Source of the DNA: Branchinecta lynchi
Lineage: Eukaryota; Arthropoda; Branchiopoda; Anostraca; Branchinectidae
Length of the DNA: 64,000 bases
Direction: 5' to 3'
Assembly (NCBI GenBank): GCA_023053575.1
Contig: JAKZAP010000007.1
Span: 17,141,508 to 17,205,507 of the forward strand
Below the pieces are notes generated by a model that ran no database searches, had not been told where the DNA came from, and was given only the letters and a program-made list of their open reading frames with translations. Within the stretch, counting starts at the first letter, position 1. Each line of letters begins with the position of its first letter. Made by a program: the position numbers and the translations under genes. Shown in pieces: positions 48,428 to 59,075 of this stretch.

Positions 48428-49540
48428 GTAACAATTTTTTCAACGACCCTCATTACACAAAAAGGTTGAGGTAGCTTTGTTAAGGGTTTGGAAATACATC
48501 AGTCAAGTGGATAGGTCTTGCCTGGATGGGATCTGCCTTTGGCAGGTTTCGCAATGTTCATCGAAGGGAAATCCGACCATGGAAAGAAAAGGAATTCGCT
48601 GACTTGTTGCCAAATTGCACAGTTACACTGATTATTTATATAATTCATAACTTATTAGTGAGAGTGCGCAACCCTTCTCCTTGCAAGAAAAGCGTGACAT
48701 GTTAGGTTCGTCAGGAGATGGAAAATCTGACATGATCAGTTATAGGTTTTGTGTCAAAATGTATACTGGATTAGGCTTGTCAGAGGATGAGAAATGAATG
48801 GTTAGGCTAAGGATCCTCGGTAGGTATCGCCAGTTGGAGAGTATGTTATTCAAATGGATTCCTTTATCCACTTGAATGCAACCCTCATTAGTGAGACATA
48901 GAGATTTTCGAGGAATCCGAGAGTGAATGGGTCGAAGCTTGTCAGATGATGGGAAACACATCTCTTGGCATATTCCGCTCTAGAACGGATGGGAGAGAGG
49001 GCGTAGGCTAAGGAACTAGGGAGGTCTGGCTGTGTTAGGTATGGGAAGTCCTTCTTCGTCTCATGACACCCTAAAGGATAAACTTGTTCCCACTCACCCC
49101 ATGAGAGTGCGCCACCCTTCTCCTTGCAAGAAAACAGTGACATGTAAAGGTTCGTCAGGAGATAGAAAGTCTACCATGTTCAGTTTTGTGTCAAAATTAC
49201 GATCGGATTCTCTATAGGCTTGTCAAAAGATGAGAAATGAATGGTTAGGCTAAGGATGCTCGGTCGGTATCCCGTGTTTAGTAGTATTTTCTTCCAATGA
49301 TTCCTTTATCCACTTGAATGCTGTACCCCCTCGTCGGTTCACGACAACCCTCATCAGTGAGACCAAGGTGAGACATAGAGATTTTTAAGGAAACCGAGAG
49401 CGAATGGGTCGAAGCTTGTCGGATGATGGGTAACAGATCTCTTGGCATATTCCGCTCTGGGACTGATGGGACAGAGGGCCTAGGCTAAAGAGCTAGCCCT
49501 GTCTATAGACAGGTCTGGCTGCCCAACAGATCTTATTTAT
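48428..49540. repeat. Tandem duplication of a block of about 440 bp
   Basis: GAGAGTGCGCAACCCTTCTC at about 48660 recurs as GAGAGTGCGCCACCCTTCTC at about 49103. GAGAAATGAATGGTTAGGCT, GAATGGGTCGAAGCTTGTC and CTCTTGGCATATTCCGCTCT follow in both, with moderate divergence. No RNA or protein product recognised. 48428-48650 is unassigned. Confidence 0.65.
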
Positions 49541-50799
49541 GACAGCAAGCTCCATTAGCGAGAGATACACCCCTTGCGAAAGAATGGCACAACACGACAC
49601 AGCAAAAGGTGTTGGGACAGGTCGAGGCTTGCGTGGTGACGAGTGATGGAAATATCTCTGGATCGCTTCTGTGCTCGGGGTCTGGGAGGAGTATGGGGGG
49701 TGGGTTGCGCAATCACGTCTAGGCAGGTATAGAAGGAATTTGGAAGGGCGCTGGACAGGTCTTGGCATGTGAGTTTAGGATTGATAGGTGGAGGAGTGAG
49801 GTGGGTGCGAACCTGTCTCCGCAATACCGTCCTAAGCATTTAATTAAAAGCTCCAATGGCTTAGGTGGTACTGGTGGTAGAGCGTGAGTCATGAGACCGA
49901 AATCCCACATTCTCGCCTTTTGGGTTGCACAAGGGTGAACTATAATGTCAGGGTTTGGGGTGGTCGGTGAGTCTTCATCGGCCACTTCAAGGAATCGTCT
50001 CAGGGGATTCCTTAAAGCACCTCTCATACTTAAAGCACGTGCTTGGCAGATTCTCGACCACAACGGCGCGCTCGGACGGACGCGACCGGGGCTTGCGTGG
50101 TAATGGACGGAGGGACAGGTATAGGAAAAGCCGTTTTTTCTTAGCGCCTTTACACCACTGAACCGTAGTTTCTTCATAATATACTGTATATCTCTTTGTC
50201 GGTTCTTGGAGCAAAAGGAGTAACTGTGGCAAAAATAACACACAGCCACAGCTGAAATTAGATGCTTTTGACACTTCATCGTCAGACAGTCAATACAGGA
50301 AGGCTGGATCTTACTGTGATTTGGGCAACATGTTTATAAACATGGAACACAATCGTCAAGGTTTGGTTTGATTGAACTGACATTGCATTGGTTTGTTGAA
50401 ACTGTAGCCTCGCGAAAACGACATCTGTAAATGTCTTGATTCATTCTTGATTACTGACTGAGGTTTTTCAAACCTAACGGGTGTACTTTACTATGTTCCC
50501 GCCTTTCCCTCATCCGTTAAGTTGCGTCACAAATACTGCCTACACCCATTAACGTCTCCGGAGCATCACGGAATTCGCAGCATTTGTTCCTCATCGGCCA
50601 CTTCAACGACTCGTCTTAGGGATTTCCTTAAAGCATCCCTCATACCTAATCACGTGATCGGCAAATTCTCTACCCCGCCACAGCGCACTCGGTCGGACGC
50701 CCAGATCCCGCGTGTGTCCGGCTGGGGCTTGCGTGGTAATGGGCGGAGGGGCAGGTATAGGAAAACCCGTTTCTCCTTGGCGCCTTTACACTACTAACT
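49541..50799. repeat. Direct repeats of about 200 bp, 49965-50160 and 50583-50797
   Basis: Both contain CATCGGCCACTTCAA, TTCCTTAAAGCA, GGGGCTTGCGTGGTAATG, GGACAGGTATAGGAAAA-type sequence and GGCGCCTTTACAC or AGCGCCTTTACAC in order. The long minus-strand frame at 49719-50279 spans one copy but has no recognisable domain. Confidence 0.55.
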
Positions 50800-51235
50800 A
50801 TGTTCAGGTAGAAAATGACTGCCATGGACGAATTCAGCATGTTTTCTTACCCGTGAGTCGAACACCTAATTAAAAATTCATATAAACTTTTAGTAGTTCG
50901 CCCGGATTCCGGGTGCACTACTTGTCCGATGACAAAATGGTTTTCGCCATCGTGTTTAGCACGTCTTCTTACCTCATAATCAACTATCAAATTATCTGTT
51001 TAAACATATTTCATTTACCCTTTAATTTAAACCCACTCCCCCACCCCTAAATGTAGGGCTACAGAGCCCATCTACGAACTTGACTTTATTCTTGACCCAA
51101 AGAGTCCTCACACCAAGTTTCATCAAAATATCTCATTCTCCTCGAGATTTACAGCGCGCACAGACGGACAGACAGGCAGACGGACAACTTTTCCGATGTC
51201 ATAGGTATCCCTCCACTTACGCGTTGGGATCCCGA
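50800..51235 (+). repeat. Family G element, 3' portion
   Basis: TGTTCAGGTAGAAAATGACT, one or two minisatellite units, CCCACTCCCCCACCCCTAAA, CAGACGGACAGACAGGCAGA, TCCACTTACGCGTTGGGATC then CCGAAAAC. Confidence 0.8.
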
Positions 51236-51239
51236 AAAC

Positions 51240-51620
51240 AATGCGGAACCAACAAAACATACAACGACATGTAACTAAAAACCAGAAGATGCGGAACCAA
51301 CAAAACATACAACGACATGTAACTAAAAACCAGAAGAACGATGCGGACTGAACGACATACAAATCCAAATAAAATAACGAATATAAATGCGCGTGTTAAA
51401 AGTGCATATGTCGCGGCATATGTACAAATCTGCGATTATTTTATAATTCTGAGTTCTGTGTCTATTTACAATTTACCAACTAATTTTACAATAATTCCCT
51501 GGGAAAGCGCAGAAGCTTTCACCAAGGCCGTATCCAGGGGTGGTAGGGGATTGACCCCCCCCCCAAACAAAAAAAATTCCGGGATACGGGCCTGGCTTTC
51601 ACCCAGCACTTATATAATCC
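51240..51620 (+). repeat. Repeat Q, copy 2, with a 54-bp tandem duplication
   Basis: Same sequence order as the reverse of 36530-36745. ATGCGGAACCAACAAAACAT to CTAAAAACCAGAAGA is present twice in tandem at 51241-51340. Carries a small MITE at 51524-51594. Confidence 0.7.
51524..51594. mobile_element. 71-bp MITE (family N) with 9-bp target duplication
   Basis: Ends AAGGCCGTATCC and GGATACGGGCCTG are inverted. The flanks GCTTTCACC at 51515-51523 and 51595-51603 are identical. The unoccupied site is visible in repeat Q copy 1 near 36571-36600 (AAGCTTTCACCC on the minus strand). Confidence 0.85.
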
Positions 51621-51699
51621 TTATTTCCCATCACTGTGAAAGTATTTGTTTTCTATTTCTTTCGTAATGAAATGTCAGCTTGGCCTCAAACCTTATGTT

Positions 51700-51890
51700 A
51701 AATACCATGGTATCTGATTCCACGGTCTTAAAGTCGTTTTTGCTGTTATCGTGGTACCTGATACCACGGTCAAAAGGCGTTTTTGCAGTTATCGTGGTAT
51801 CTGGCCAGTTATCGTCGTGTCTGTTATTCAGATACCACGGCCCGACCGTGGTAACTGATCCTGGTATCTGGAAAAGTCATCTCACTTTCA
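51700..51890. repeat. Cluster of CCGTGGTATC palindromes
   Basis: GGTATCTGATTCCACGG, CGTGGTACCTGATACCACGG, TCGTGGTATCTGG, CAGATACCACGG and CCGTGGTAACTGATCCTGGT lie within 190 bp in alternating orientation. No family match recognised. Confidence 0.6.
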
Positions 51891-52094
51891 TCAATCTTTG
51901 TCAAATTGGTGGGAAAGAAGTATGGAACTTTCAATTTTCAATTTGACTTCAGAATATTAGCCTACCAGCAACAAAGTAATCATTCCAAAAAAATCATAAC
52001 CACAATGAAATATCGCTTTTTTCTCAAAATCAGTTTTATCCAATAACTAAACTCAATACTGATCTCCGAAATTTTTATTAACCATCCCTAACAT

Positions 52095-52530
52095 CTGCTT
52101 TTCAGAAACCGACAACACCAGCAACTCCGCAAATCCATTCCCCACCGAACCTGAAAGGGAGTCCTTCAGTCCTGAGAATACGGGGAGTAAGTTCCCGACT
52201 CCCTGTGACAAACAAAACCTAGGGGAGCGGCGAGAAAACGCCTGACGATTCGATCGAGATTCGATCGGACTTGATTCGAGGCTTGTTTTTGACGCGAATG
52301 TCTGACCGCCCTACTTCTGCGGGACCTTCGCCTAGATGGGATGGCAGCTCCTATGTCATGGGTGACACAAATAGTTTTTCGAGGCATACCAGGGATAACA
52401 GTAGCAGTAAATAGCTTGTTTACATATTTATCATGCAGATCGAACAAAAATGCTCATGATGATCTTTTCGCAGCGACTTCTTTGCCAAAAAAAAAAAGTG
52501 AAGTAACTGAACTTACTTCACATTGAGGAG
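52095..52530 (+). pseudogene. Unrecognised coding-like stretch with frame breaks
   Basis: Plus-strand segments with protein-like, polar, Ser/Pro-rich composition: TSNSANPFPTEPERESFSPE (52110 on), then in another frame DDSIEIRSDLIRGLFLTRMS and DRPTSAGPSPRWDGSSYVMG, then in a third NKNAHDDLFAATSLPKKKSE ending at TGA (52526). An acceptor-like TGCTTTTCAG precedes it at 52105. Frameshifts make it a decayed gene or transposon fragment, or exons of an uncharacterised gene with very short introns. Chance is possible. No domain recognised. Confidence 0.3.
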
Positions 52531-52831
52531 TGATATAACCTGTACCGGTATGCTTGATGACTTAAGGGTGTGCCTGGTGAGTTTCGACAGCATGATCTAT
52601 AAAAGAAAAAAAGAAGAAGAAAGGACATGGCAACTCCGCGGTTCAGCATAAGACTGTTTAATTATGGTACTTGGATGACACTTTTCCTGCATAGCAATTT
52701 CAAGAAAAAATCAGATTTACTTTATTCTATCAAGGCAACACTATCCTTGAGGCAAGAACTACTTGAGGAACTACTTCCTGATTCAGGAAGTACTTATTCA
52801 CGCCCTTGGTGCATTTCCTCATGCGTCTATA

Positions 52832-53396
52832 TCAATCTTCCAGCCGAGCTTCCAGCCAATATGATTTCTGACAATTTGAACGTGTTTTTGATACATTCGA
52901 ACAGGTAGAAATACGACATTGGCGGACTCTGAAACCTAAACAACAATATGTAAGGTAAGGGTTTGTGTCCCAGCCGAGGGGTTGCTCACTCGCTCGGCAC
53001 CACTGTACACCCTCCCTGGGCACCGGCTCTCGCCCCGAAATGAAAAATGGCTGGGCACACCTGGGCACCACTGTACAACCATTTTGGGAGTGAGCAACCC
53101 CTCGGTCCCAGCATGTGTGTTGAGCTAACTCCGCTCCGTATTCCGTGATAACTGCAACCTTTTCTAGCCACGAAAGTAATTTTTCGTAATTCACACTTTT
53201 TGCCAACTCTACCGCTTTGCAGTCATCCTCTAATCTTGTGCATTTTCCTCTGCATTTATTGACCAATGGCCAACTCATACTACGACTACATATTCTGAAG
53301 TCGTATGGTGTCGACTTGAAGGACGTAACAATACGAGAGATTTGATCAGGACATGACTGGAAATAAATGACGGCGTTTGGACAGCAATAACCGAAC
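52832..53396 (-). other. Unrecognised coding-like region, minus strand, with an in-frame MITE
   Basis: Open from about 53396 (after a TTGTAG) to a TGA at 52832. Cys-rich with globular character: PNAVIYFQSCPDQISRIVTS, SMSWPLVNKCRGKCTRLEDD, AVELAKSVNYEKLLSWLEKV. The MITE at 52974-53105 adds 132 bp plus a 6-bp duplication, 46 codons without a stop. I cannot name the family. Its upstream end lies beside the hAT MITE at 53403. It may be an exon of an uncharacterised gene or a dead transposon ORF. Confidence 0.35.
52974..53105. mobile_element. 132-bp MITE with 6-bp target duplication
   Basis: Ends CCGAGGGGTTGCTCACTC and GAGTGAGCAACCCCTCGG are perfectly inverted. TCCCAG flanks both sides (52968-52973, 53106-53111). 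The inner arms also share CACCACTGTACA. Confidence 0.85.
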
Positions 53397-53402
53397 TACA
53401 AC

Positions 53403-53818
53403 TAGTGTTAGGCGATATCCAATAAGATATTTCGATATTGACTTTTCAAATATCGATACTTTCGATAGTTGCATTACGATGTTCAATAGCTCTATTATTC
53501 GGGATTTTCAGAATAAAAGAACAAATAGGGCTGAAATAGGGGTTTCAAACTTGATTTCGATTGGGGAGGAGAAACGACTGTGAAGGACAAGCGTGGAAAT
53601 GCCACTATTTCTCATGTGAATGTTTGATTTTGTTGTTTTGGTTTAGTTATTTTGTTGTTTTAGTTTAGTTTTTGTCTCATTAATTTTTTATTTTCATGAA
53701 AAATGTAGCAGTATAAACTGTTTCAAATATCGGTTTACGATAATCGAAATACTGATAATAGAATTTGAAAATATCGAAATATTGATATTTCGATATTCCT
53801 AAATATCAGCCAACACTA
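53403..53818. mobile_element. hAT-family MITE with perfect 8-bp target duplication
   Basis: 416 bp, ends TAGTGTTAGGCGATAT and ATATCAGCCAACACTA (inverted with mismatches), flanked by ACTACAAC at 53395-53402 and 53819-53826. Subterminal ATATCGATA / TATCGAAATATTGATAT motifs are typical of this hAT group. Confidence 0.92.
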
Positions 53819-53826
53819 ACTACAAC

Positions 53827-54514
53827 TGAAGAACAAAAAAAAGTGTGAAGATTGAGGTTGGGAACTACCGACTTATTAATAGTACGGTACAATCGTTACG
53901 ATTATGTAACTATTTTCGATCTACCGTCCGGGCGAGCGTCTGGCATGGTAAGAGAATTAGCTCCTCTTTCTTTATTCTTATATTTTTTTATAATCTTTAT
54001 TTTTTCCTCCATAACCAAATGGCTCAAACACAAAAATATCTTGCCAAAAAACTAACTGATCAAAAAAGATTTTCTTGGCAAGGCTCACAACCTATGAAAC
54101 CCGTGAACAAAATGCATCCCCTTTCATTTCTCCTCACATAACCCTACGGTGTTCAAAACCGTAAAATAGAATACGTAACCGGTGTCTTACCGAAAAACAA
54201 AGCTATCACAGATGCCTTTTCTTCGCAACACTCGCACAAACTTCAACACAGAACCTTTCCGTCCGGCATCCAAACCACAAGAGAACTAGATGGACGAGAA
54301 TTACGCTGGAAACCAGAGGCATTACACAATGTGCCAAGCCTCCGCCAGAGCCAATGAAAATGCGCAGCTCTGCGCGTGATGCGAGTCGCAAAATACAAAA
54401 CACTGTTGGACCCCTGCCAGAGAGTTACGTATTACGGGATTCACGAGCTTGCGTGGTGTGGTGGGATCCCTTCTGTTCTGGGTTTCACACTCTCGACGCC
54501 GATCGACCTAGAAC
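53827..54514. other. Nothing recognised
   Basis: AT-rich then GC-richer unique-looking sequence. Short frames without family resemblance. Confidence 0.4.
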
Positions 54515-55870
54515 AGAGCAAAACAAGATCAAAGGTTTCCATGGGATCCCCAAAATCGAAAAATTTATTGGACTTCTTGATCCGAACAACTTAATTTTGT
54601 AGATTTCCGAGTCTTCCCCAGACACCTTTAAAGCACAATGGACACTTCTAATACTTTATTAAATGCTTCACAAATAAACATTTCCAACTTCCTTTAGAAG
54701 GCGCTTCGAAAATCGGCCGTTTTCTTGTTATCCCTTGTCTTTACCTCTCTGGCATTTTGGCGATCCAAATCTTAGGAGCTGTGATATCGTGGCAGGAAAT
54801 TCAAAAACTCCCAGCAATTCTTGATAGAAAAGGATATATTTGAGATGTCACCAAAGTCAAGCCGCAGATGCAGTTCACCTGATTGTTCTAGTGTTTCATC
54901 AGAAGTTCCATGGCTTAAAGTGCCTATTCAAAGTTTTTCTTTGTGGAATAGTGTTTTGAAGCTTGATTAGCTTGCTTTATAAAATGTTCCAGAATACGAA
55001 ATAAGCTTATAAAAAATAACATAGCTACACAAATCATTCAAAAACAAATAACCTATTCAAATCTGAATTATACAAGCTGATTTATGCATAAAATAAAGAT
55101 CTCCTAAGTATTATAAGAAACATCACTTTTATCTTTGTCCAAGCTAGTAAATTGAGAATATACTGGCCCAAAAAATTACGCTTTGAAATATCACAGAGAG
55201 GAAACTGTTGAAAAAGCTGCTGATCTAGGGGGTAAGCATTGGTCCTAGGTTGTTGCAGAGTGGGATTTGGGTCGTCTGATGTGCCCATTGAACTTTAACG
55301 TTTTCCTAATCATCCATAACTGAATAGGTACAAAACAAATATTACCAGTCTGGTGTTTTTGGCAACTTACGGCCAGAGAACTAATCAGATGAGAAAACCA
55401 AGTTCAGATTATCGTAATATCCTATCCTAATCTTATCCTAATCGAATTTAGAAAGGTCCTTTACTTTGACAAAATTCTTTGTATTTTAGCAGCATTCCCG
55501 GCGAACTGCATGCAGAAAAGAGCTACCTAGTGACATTCAGATGATTTCCGGGTTTTGGCAAATTTTGCCAGCTTGTCTGTCAAGGAAATCAAGTTCAGAA
55601 TTCAACTCAGCATGTCTCCTAATCCCGGTACCGAGTCTCTAATCGACCTCAGAAACGACCTCGAGGTTCAACCAGATCTCCAGTTTCGGCCGAATTCCGG
55701 GTGAATCATTTGTCCGGCAAGAAGATCACGTTCAGATATGGATTTCGCGGGCCTCCTTACACCTTACGCGACTATCTCATTAGCTTATAAAAAATATCTT
55801 TTTTACCCTTAATTTGAAATCCCCTTCTCTGGCTCTAAATATCTAAACTCTAAAGGACCCATGTACAACT
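54515..55870 (+). repeat. Family G element interrupted by MITE F
   Basis: 54515-54627 has the G start (ACAAGATCAAAGGTTTCCAT, GGGATCCCCAAAATCG). 55299-55870 resumes with GAGAAAACCAAGTTCAG and diverged units (CGGCCGAATTCCGGGTGAAT). The end is eroded: no GGGATCCC is present near 55870. Confidence 0.75.
54632..55294 (+). mobile_element. TTAA-flanked MITE family F, copy 3
   Basis: 663 bp flanked by TTAA at 54628-54631 and 55295-55298. Ends AGCACAATGGACACTTCT and GATGTGCCCATTGAACT. Inserted in a family G element, which gives the insertion order. Confidence 0.9.
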
Positions 55871-56690
55871 CGGCTGTTACCATTTTTAACGATTTTGAGC
55901 ATTGAACCATCAGTGGTTAGTGTTTCAGAGTACGAAGAGAATCCAGCTCCAGCTTGGAAATTTTCTACTTGAAGTCTATTCTCCACGAGAATAGTTTCTA
56001 CAAACTGAGTGAATGATTCACTTGCCTCTAGTCCTTGCGAGCGTCCTTGGAAGGGCTTTTCTCTTTCTGGAACGACCTGTTTCTGAACCGGTTGTTCTGG
56101 GGTCGTTTCGAGTTGTAATACGTCCGGTCGCTTCTGCTCTGTCTTTCTTCGACCATGCGCCCTTCATAAAATTCCTCTCGGATTAGTTGTTTTTTTGCCG
56201 CTAGGTGCGCTATCGTAAAGAAAACAATGAAACGTTACTTCTTGGTGTACGTTTATCCAGGTCTGTTTTGCTATTGTCAAGTCCTCTTAGGCCTAACAAT
56301 GTTTAAAACTGTTTAAAAAGCCTCTCCCCCCCCCCTTCGCTTTACCCAACTCTATTCTGTCAAGCGTCGCCAAGTTTGTAATTTCTGGCTTCCGACTTCA
56401 GTGCTTAGTGCTGGCTGACTTTTCAACGGGGCTAATGCGCGACTCGATATGAAGCGAAAGACTAATCGCTTATTCACTCGTCAGATAACTTATCCCCAGA
56501 TCTCACGTGCGATTGTTATTGTTCCACTAGTGCGTCTGGCGGCAATTCGCCATCGGACTTTATGAAGGACGTATTAGGTGTTCTTGGCAGCGTAAGAGCT
56601 GCCCAGTCCCGTTTGTTGGCTTTTCCCAGTGAATCCTCATACCAGGTTTGAACAACATATCTCTACAACTTCGACCCCCCGACAAGACAG
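55871..56690 (+). repeat. Unassigned sequence and family R copy 2
   Basis: 56150-56590 matches 21085-21500 in order (GGATTAGTTGTTTTTTTGCC, GTTACTTCTTGGTGTACGTT, GTCTGGCGGCAATTCGCC). 55871-56150 is unassigned. Confidence 0.55.
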
Positions 56691-57610
56691 ACTTCTATTC
56701 TATGCAGAGCAAAACAACACTGTAGAAATAGAAACAACACCTAGATTTTATTTGCTCACTCTAGAGAGTGCCGATAAAACTTTGGAAAAGTGACACCGAG
56801 TCAAATCGCAGCGGCACTAGCTCCGCTGGTGCTAGCGGACACGAACATTCTACTGAAACTCGATCAGTCGTTAACGGGTACTGGCTCTGATCCAGAGCAA
56901 AATAACACTAGGGAGTTACGTCAAGACTAGAAGATTACACACTCAAATAACAGTGACACTAGCGATAGAGAACCTCCCTACTAAACTCAATCAGTCGAGC
57001 ACCAGCGCTGGCTTCATATTCTCAACTTCATATTTTGACATAGCAAACAAAAAAAGATACAACCTCTTTTGTTACTACGATGTGTGCAGACCGCATTTTA
57101 GCTTTACTAGAAATTTCTAAACTCGCAAGTTTGTCTCGATCGAAATGACTCCAGAATAAGGGATGGCGATACGACTATGACCCGTTTGATAACGTAGGTC
57201 TCATAGAAAACGTAGGTCTTGGCGCTACTCCCTAGTGTCATTTTGCTCTGACTAGAAAGTATCGCCAAGACCTAAAAAAAAAAAAAGTGAAACACACTTG
57301 AATAGCAGGGACACTAGGACCATCGGCATCGGTGAACGTCCCTACTGGAACTAATTCAATCGTTCACCAGCGCTGGCTCTGATAACTTCATATTCTGCAG
57401 ATAGCAAAAAACGATACAGCCTCCATTGTTTCCTTGGTGTATGCAGTCCGCACCTTTGCTTTACTAGGAATTTCTAAATCCGGAAGTTCGTCTCCCTTTA
57501 AATGCCGCAAGTGTAGTGGGCGGCGCTACGACTATGGTCCGTTTGCAGAGCATGGAAAAAATAGTTCTTGGGGCTACTCTCTAGTGTTATTTTGCTTTGC
57601 TCTGGACTAA
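56691..57610 (+). mobile_element. Family J elements, two or three tandem copies
   Basis: Starts AGAGCAAAACAACACT; repeated blocks CGGCACTAGC / GACACTAGCGATAGAGAACC, CACCAGCGCTGGCT, TAGCTTTACTAGAAATTTCT, GGGCGGCGCTACGACTATGG and GGTCTTGGCGCTACTCCCTA with GTGTCATTTTGCTCTG. The CACTAGGGAGT start and ACTCCCTAGTGT end suggest inverted termini. Confidence 0.7.
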
Positions 57611-57739
57611 ACTAAACCCACCCAAAGAATACGTACAAGAAACGTGACTCCCTTCTGCATCCATAGATTAAACAAAGCGTATTTGTCTGACGCGCCGAGC
57701 TTTCGCCTGAAGGGGTAGGGTAAGGACTGGTTTGTTAAA

Positions 57740-59075
57740 CAAGAGCTGTAAGCCCATATGGCACTTGCAAGAATACGTAGTAGGTAATGGTAAAAGCTAA
57801 GATCTGTCCCGGTCCCACCACTCAAAGCTTGTCCCGAGATTTCCGATCCCCATCGAATCCCCCCCCCCAGAGTTTTCGGATCCGGTCCGGACATGAAATG
57901 GTAAATCCTCGACACGAGCTCTAATTGTCAAGTTATGTTTATGTCTGATGTCCCGTTCGAAAGTTAGGCTTGCCTCAAGATTCCGGATTTCCCATCCCTC
58001 CACCCCCCTCCCTTCCGATCGTCGGATCGGGGAAACGACTTTACTTAAGTCAACCTTGTCGGGTCCCTGATAAGTCTGCCAAGTTCCATCGTCCTAGCAC
58101 ATCTGGAAGTACCTTAACCCATGATAACCGGAAGTTCGGGACTCAGACTCCACCCCCCGCCTCCACAGTGCACGGATCCGATCCGGTTATGTCAACAATG
58201 TATCAAGGATATATGCTTGTTCTTTCCGCCAAGTTTCATCCCGATCCTTCCACTCTAAGCGTGTCACGATATTTCCGGTACCCCATTTTAACTCCCCCCA
58301 CAGTTGCCGGATCCGGCCCGGAAGTACAATGGGACATGTGAGGCATGTGTTCTTCCCACATATCAAGTTTCATTCAGATCCGATCACCCGTTCGAAAGTT
58401 ATGCATGCCTCAATATTCCGGATTCCCCCTCACTCCACTCCCCCCCCCCCACGATGGTCAAATCGGGGAAGTGACTATGTCCAGTTCAGTTTCGTCGGGT
58501 CCCTGGTATGCCTGCCAAGTTTCATCGTCGTAGGACATCCGGAAGTACCTTAACCCGGACAACCGGAATTCCAGGATCCATCCCATACCTCCCCCCCCCC
58601 ACAGTGCCCGGATCCGATCCGGTTATGTCAACGATGTATCAAGGATATGTGCTTGTTCTTCCGACCAAGTTTCATCCGGATCCCTCCACTCTAAGCGTGT
58701 CACGATAGTTCCGGTACCCCCCCCCCCTCCAACTGCCCCCATAGCTGTCGGAGCCGGTTCGGACGTTAAATGGAACATGCGAGGCATGTTTTCTTCCCAC
58801 ATATCAAGTTTCATTCAGATCCGATCACCCGTTCGAAAGTTACGCATGCCTCAATATTCCGGATTCTCCCTCCCTCCATTCCCCCCACGATGGTCAGATC
58901 GGATCGGGGAAGTGACTACTTCCAAGTCAGTTGGTCGGATGCATGATATGCCTGCCAAGTTTCATCATCCTAGCACATCTGGAAGTACCCTAACTCGCGA
59001 TCACCGGACCGACCGACCGAAAAGTGATCGGTATATGGCACTTGGCCGGAAGGCAAGTGCCATAAAAACACATGT
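57740..59075 (+). repeat. Family E element, compact complete copy
   Basis: Starts CAAGAGCTGTAAGCCCATAT with GGCACTTGCAAG, ends GATCGGTATATGGCACTTGG then GGCAAGTGCCATAAAAAC. Interior: four modules with AAGTTTCATCCCGATCCCTC-like, poly-C and CGTTCGAAAGTTACGCATGC sequence; 58350-58560 and 58790-58990 are close to each other. Confidence 0.8.

Noticed and set aside
49719..50279. 186-codon minus-strand frame
   Set aside because: It crosses one of a pair of 200-bp direct repeats, overlaps other frames of similar length, and lacks any family resemblance.
52190..52225. A 36-nt intron (GTAAGT...CTAG) joining two coding-like stretches
   Set aside because: It is shorter than normal animal introns and lacks a branch point or polypyrimidine tract; frameshift decay is simpler.
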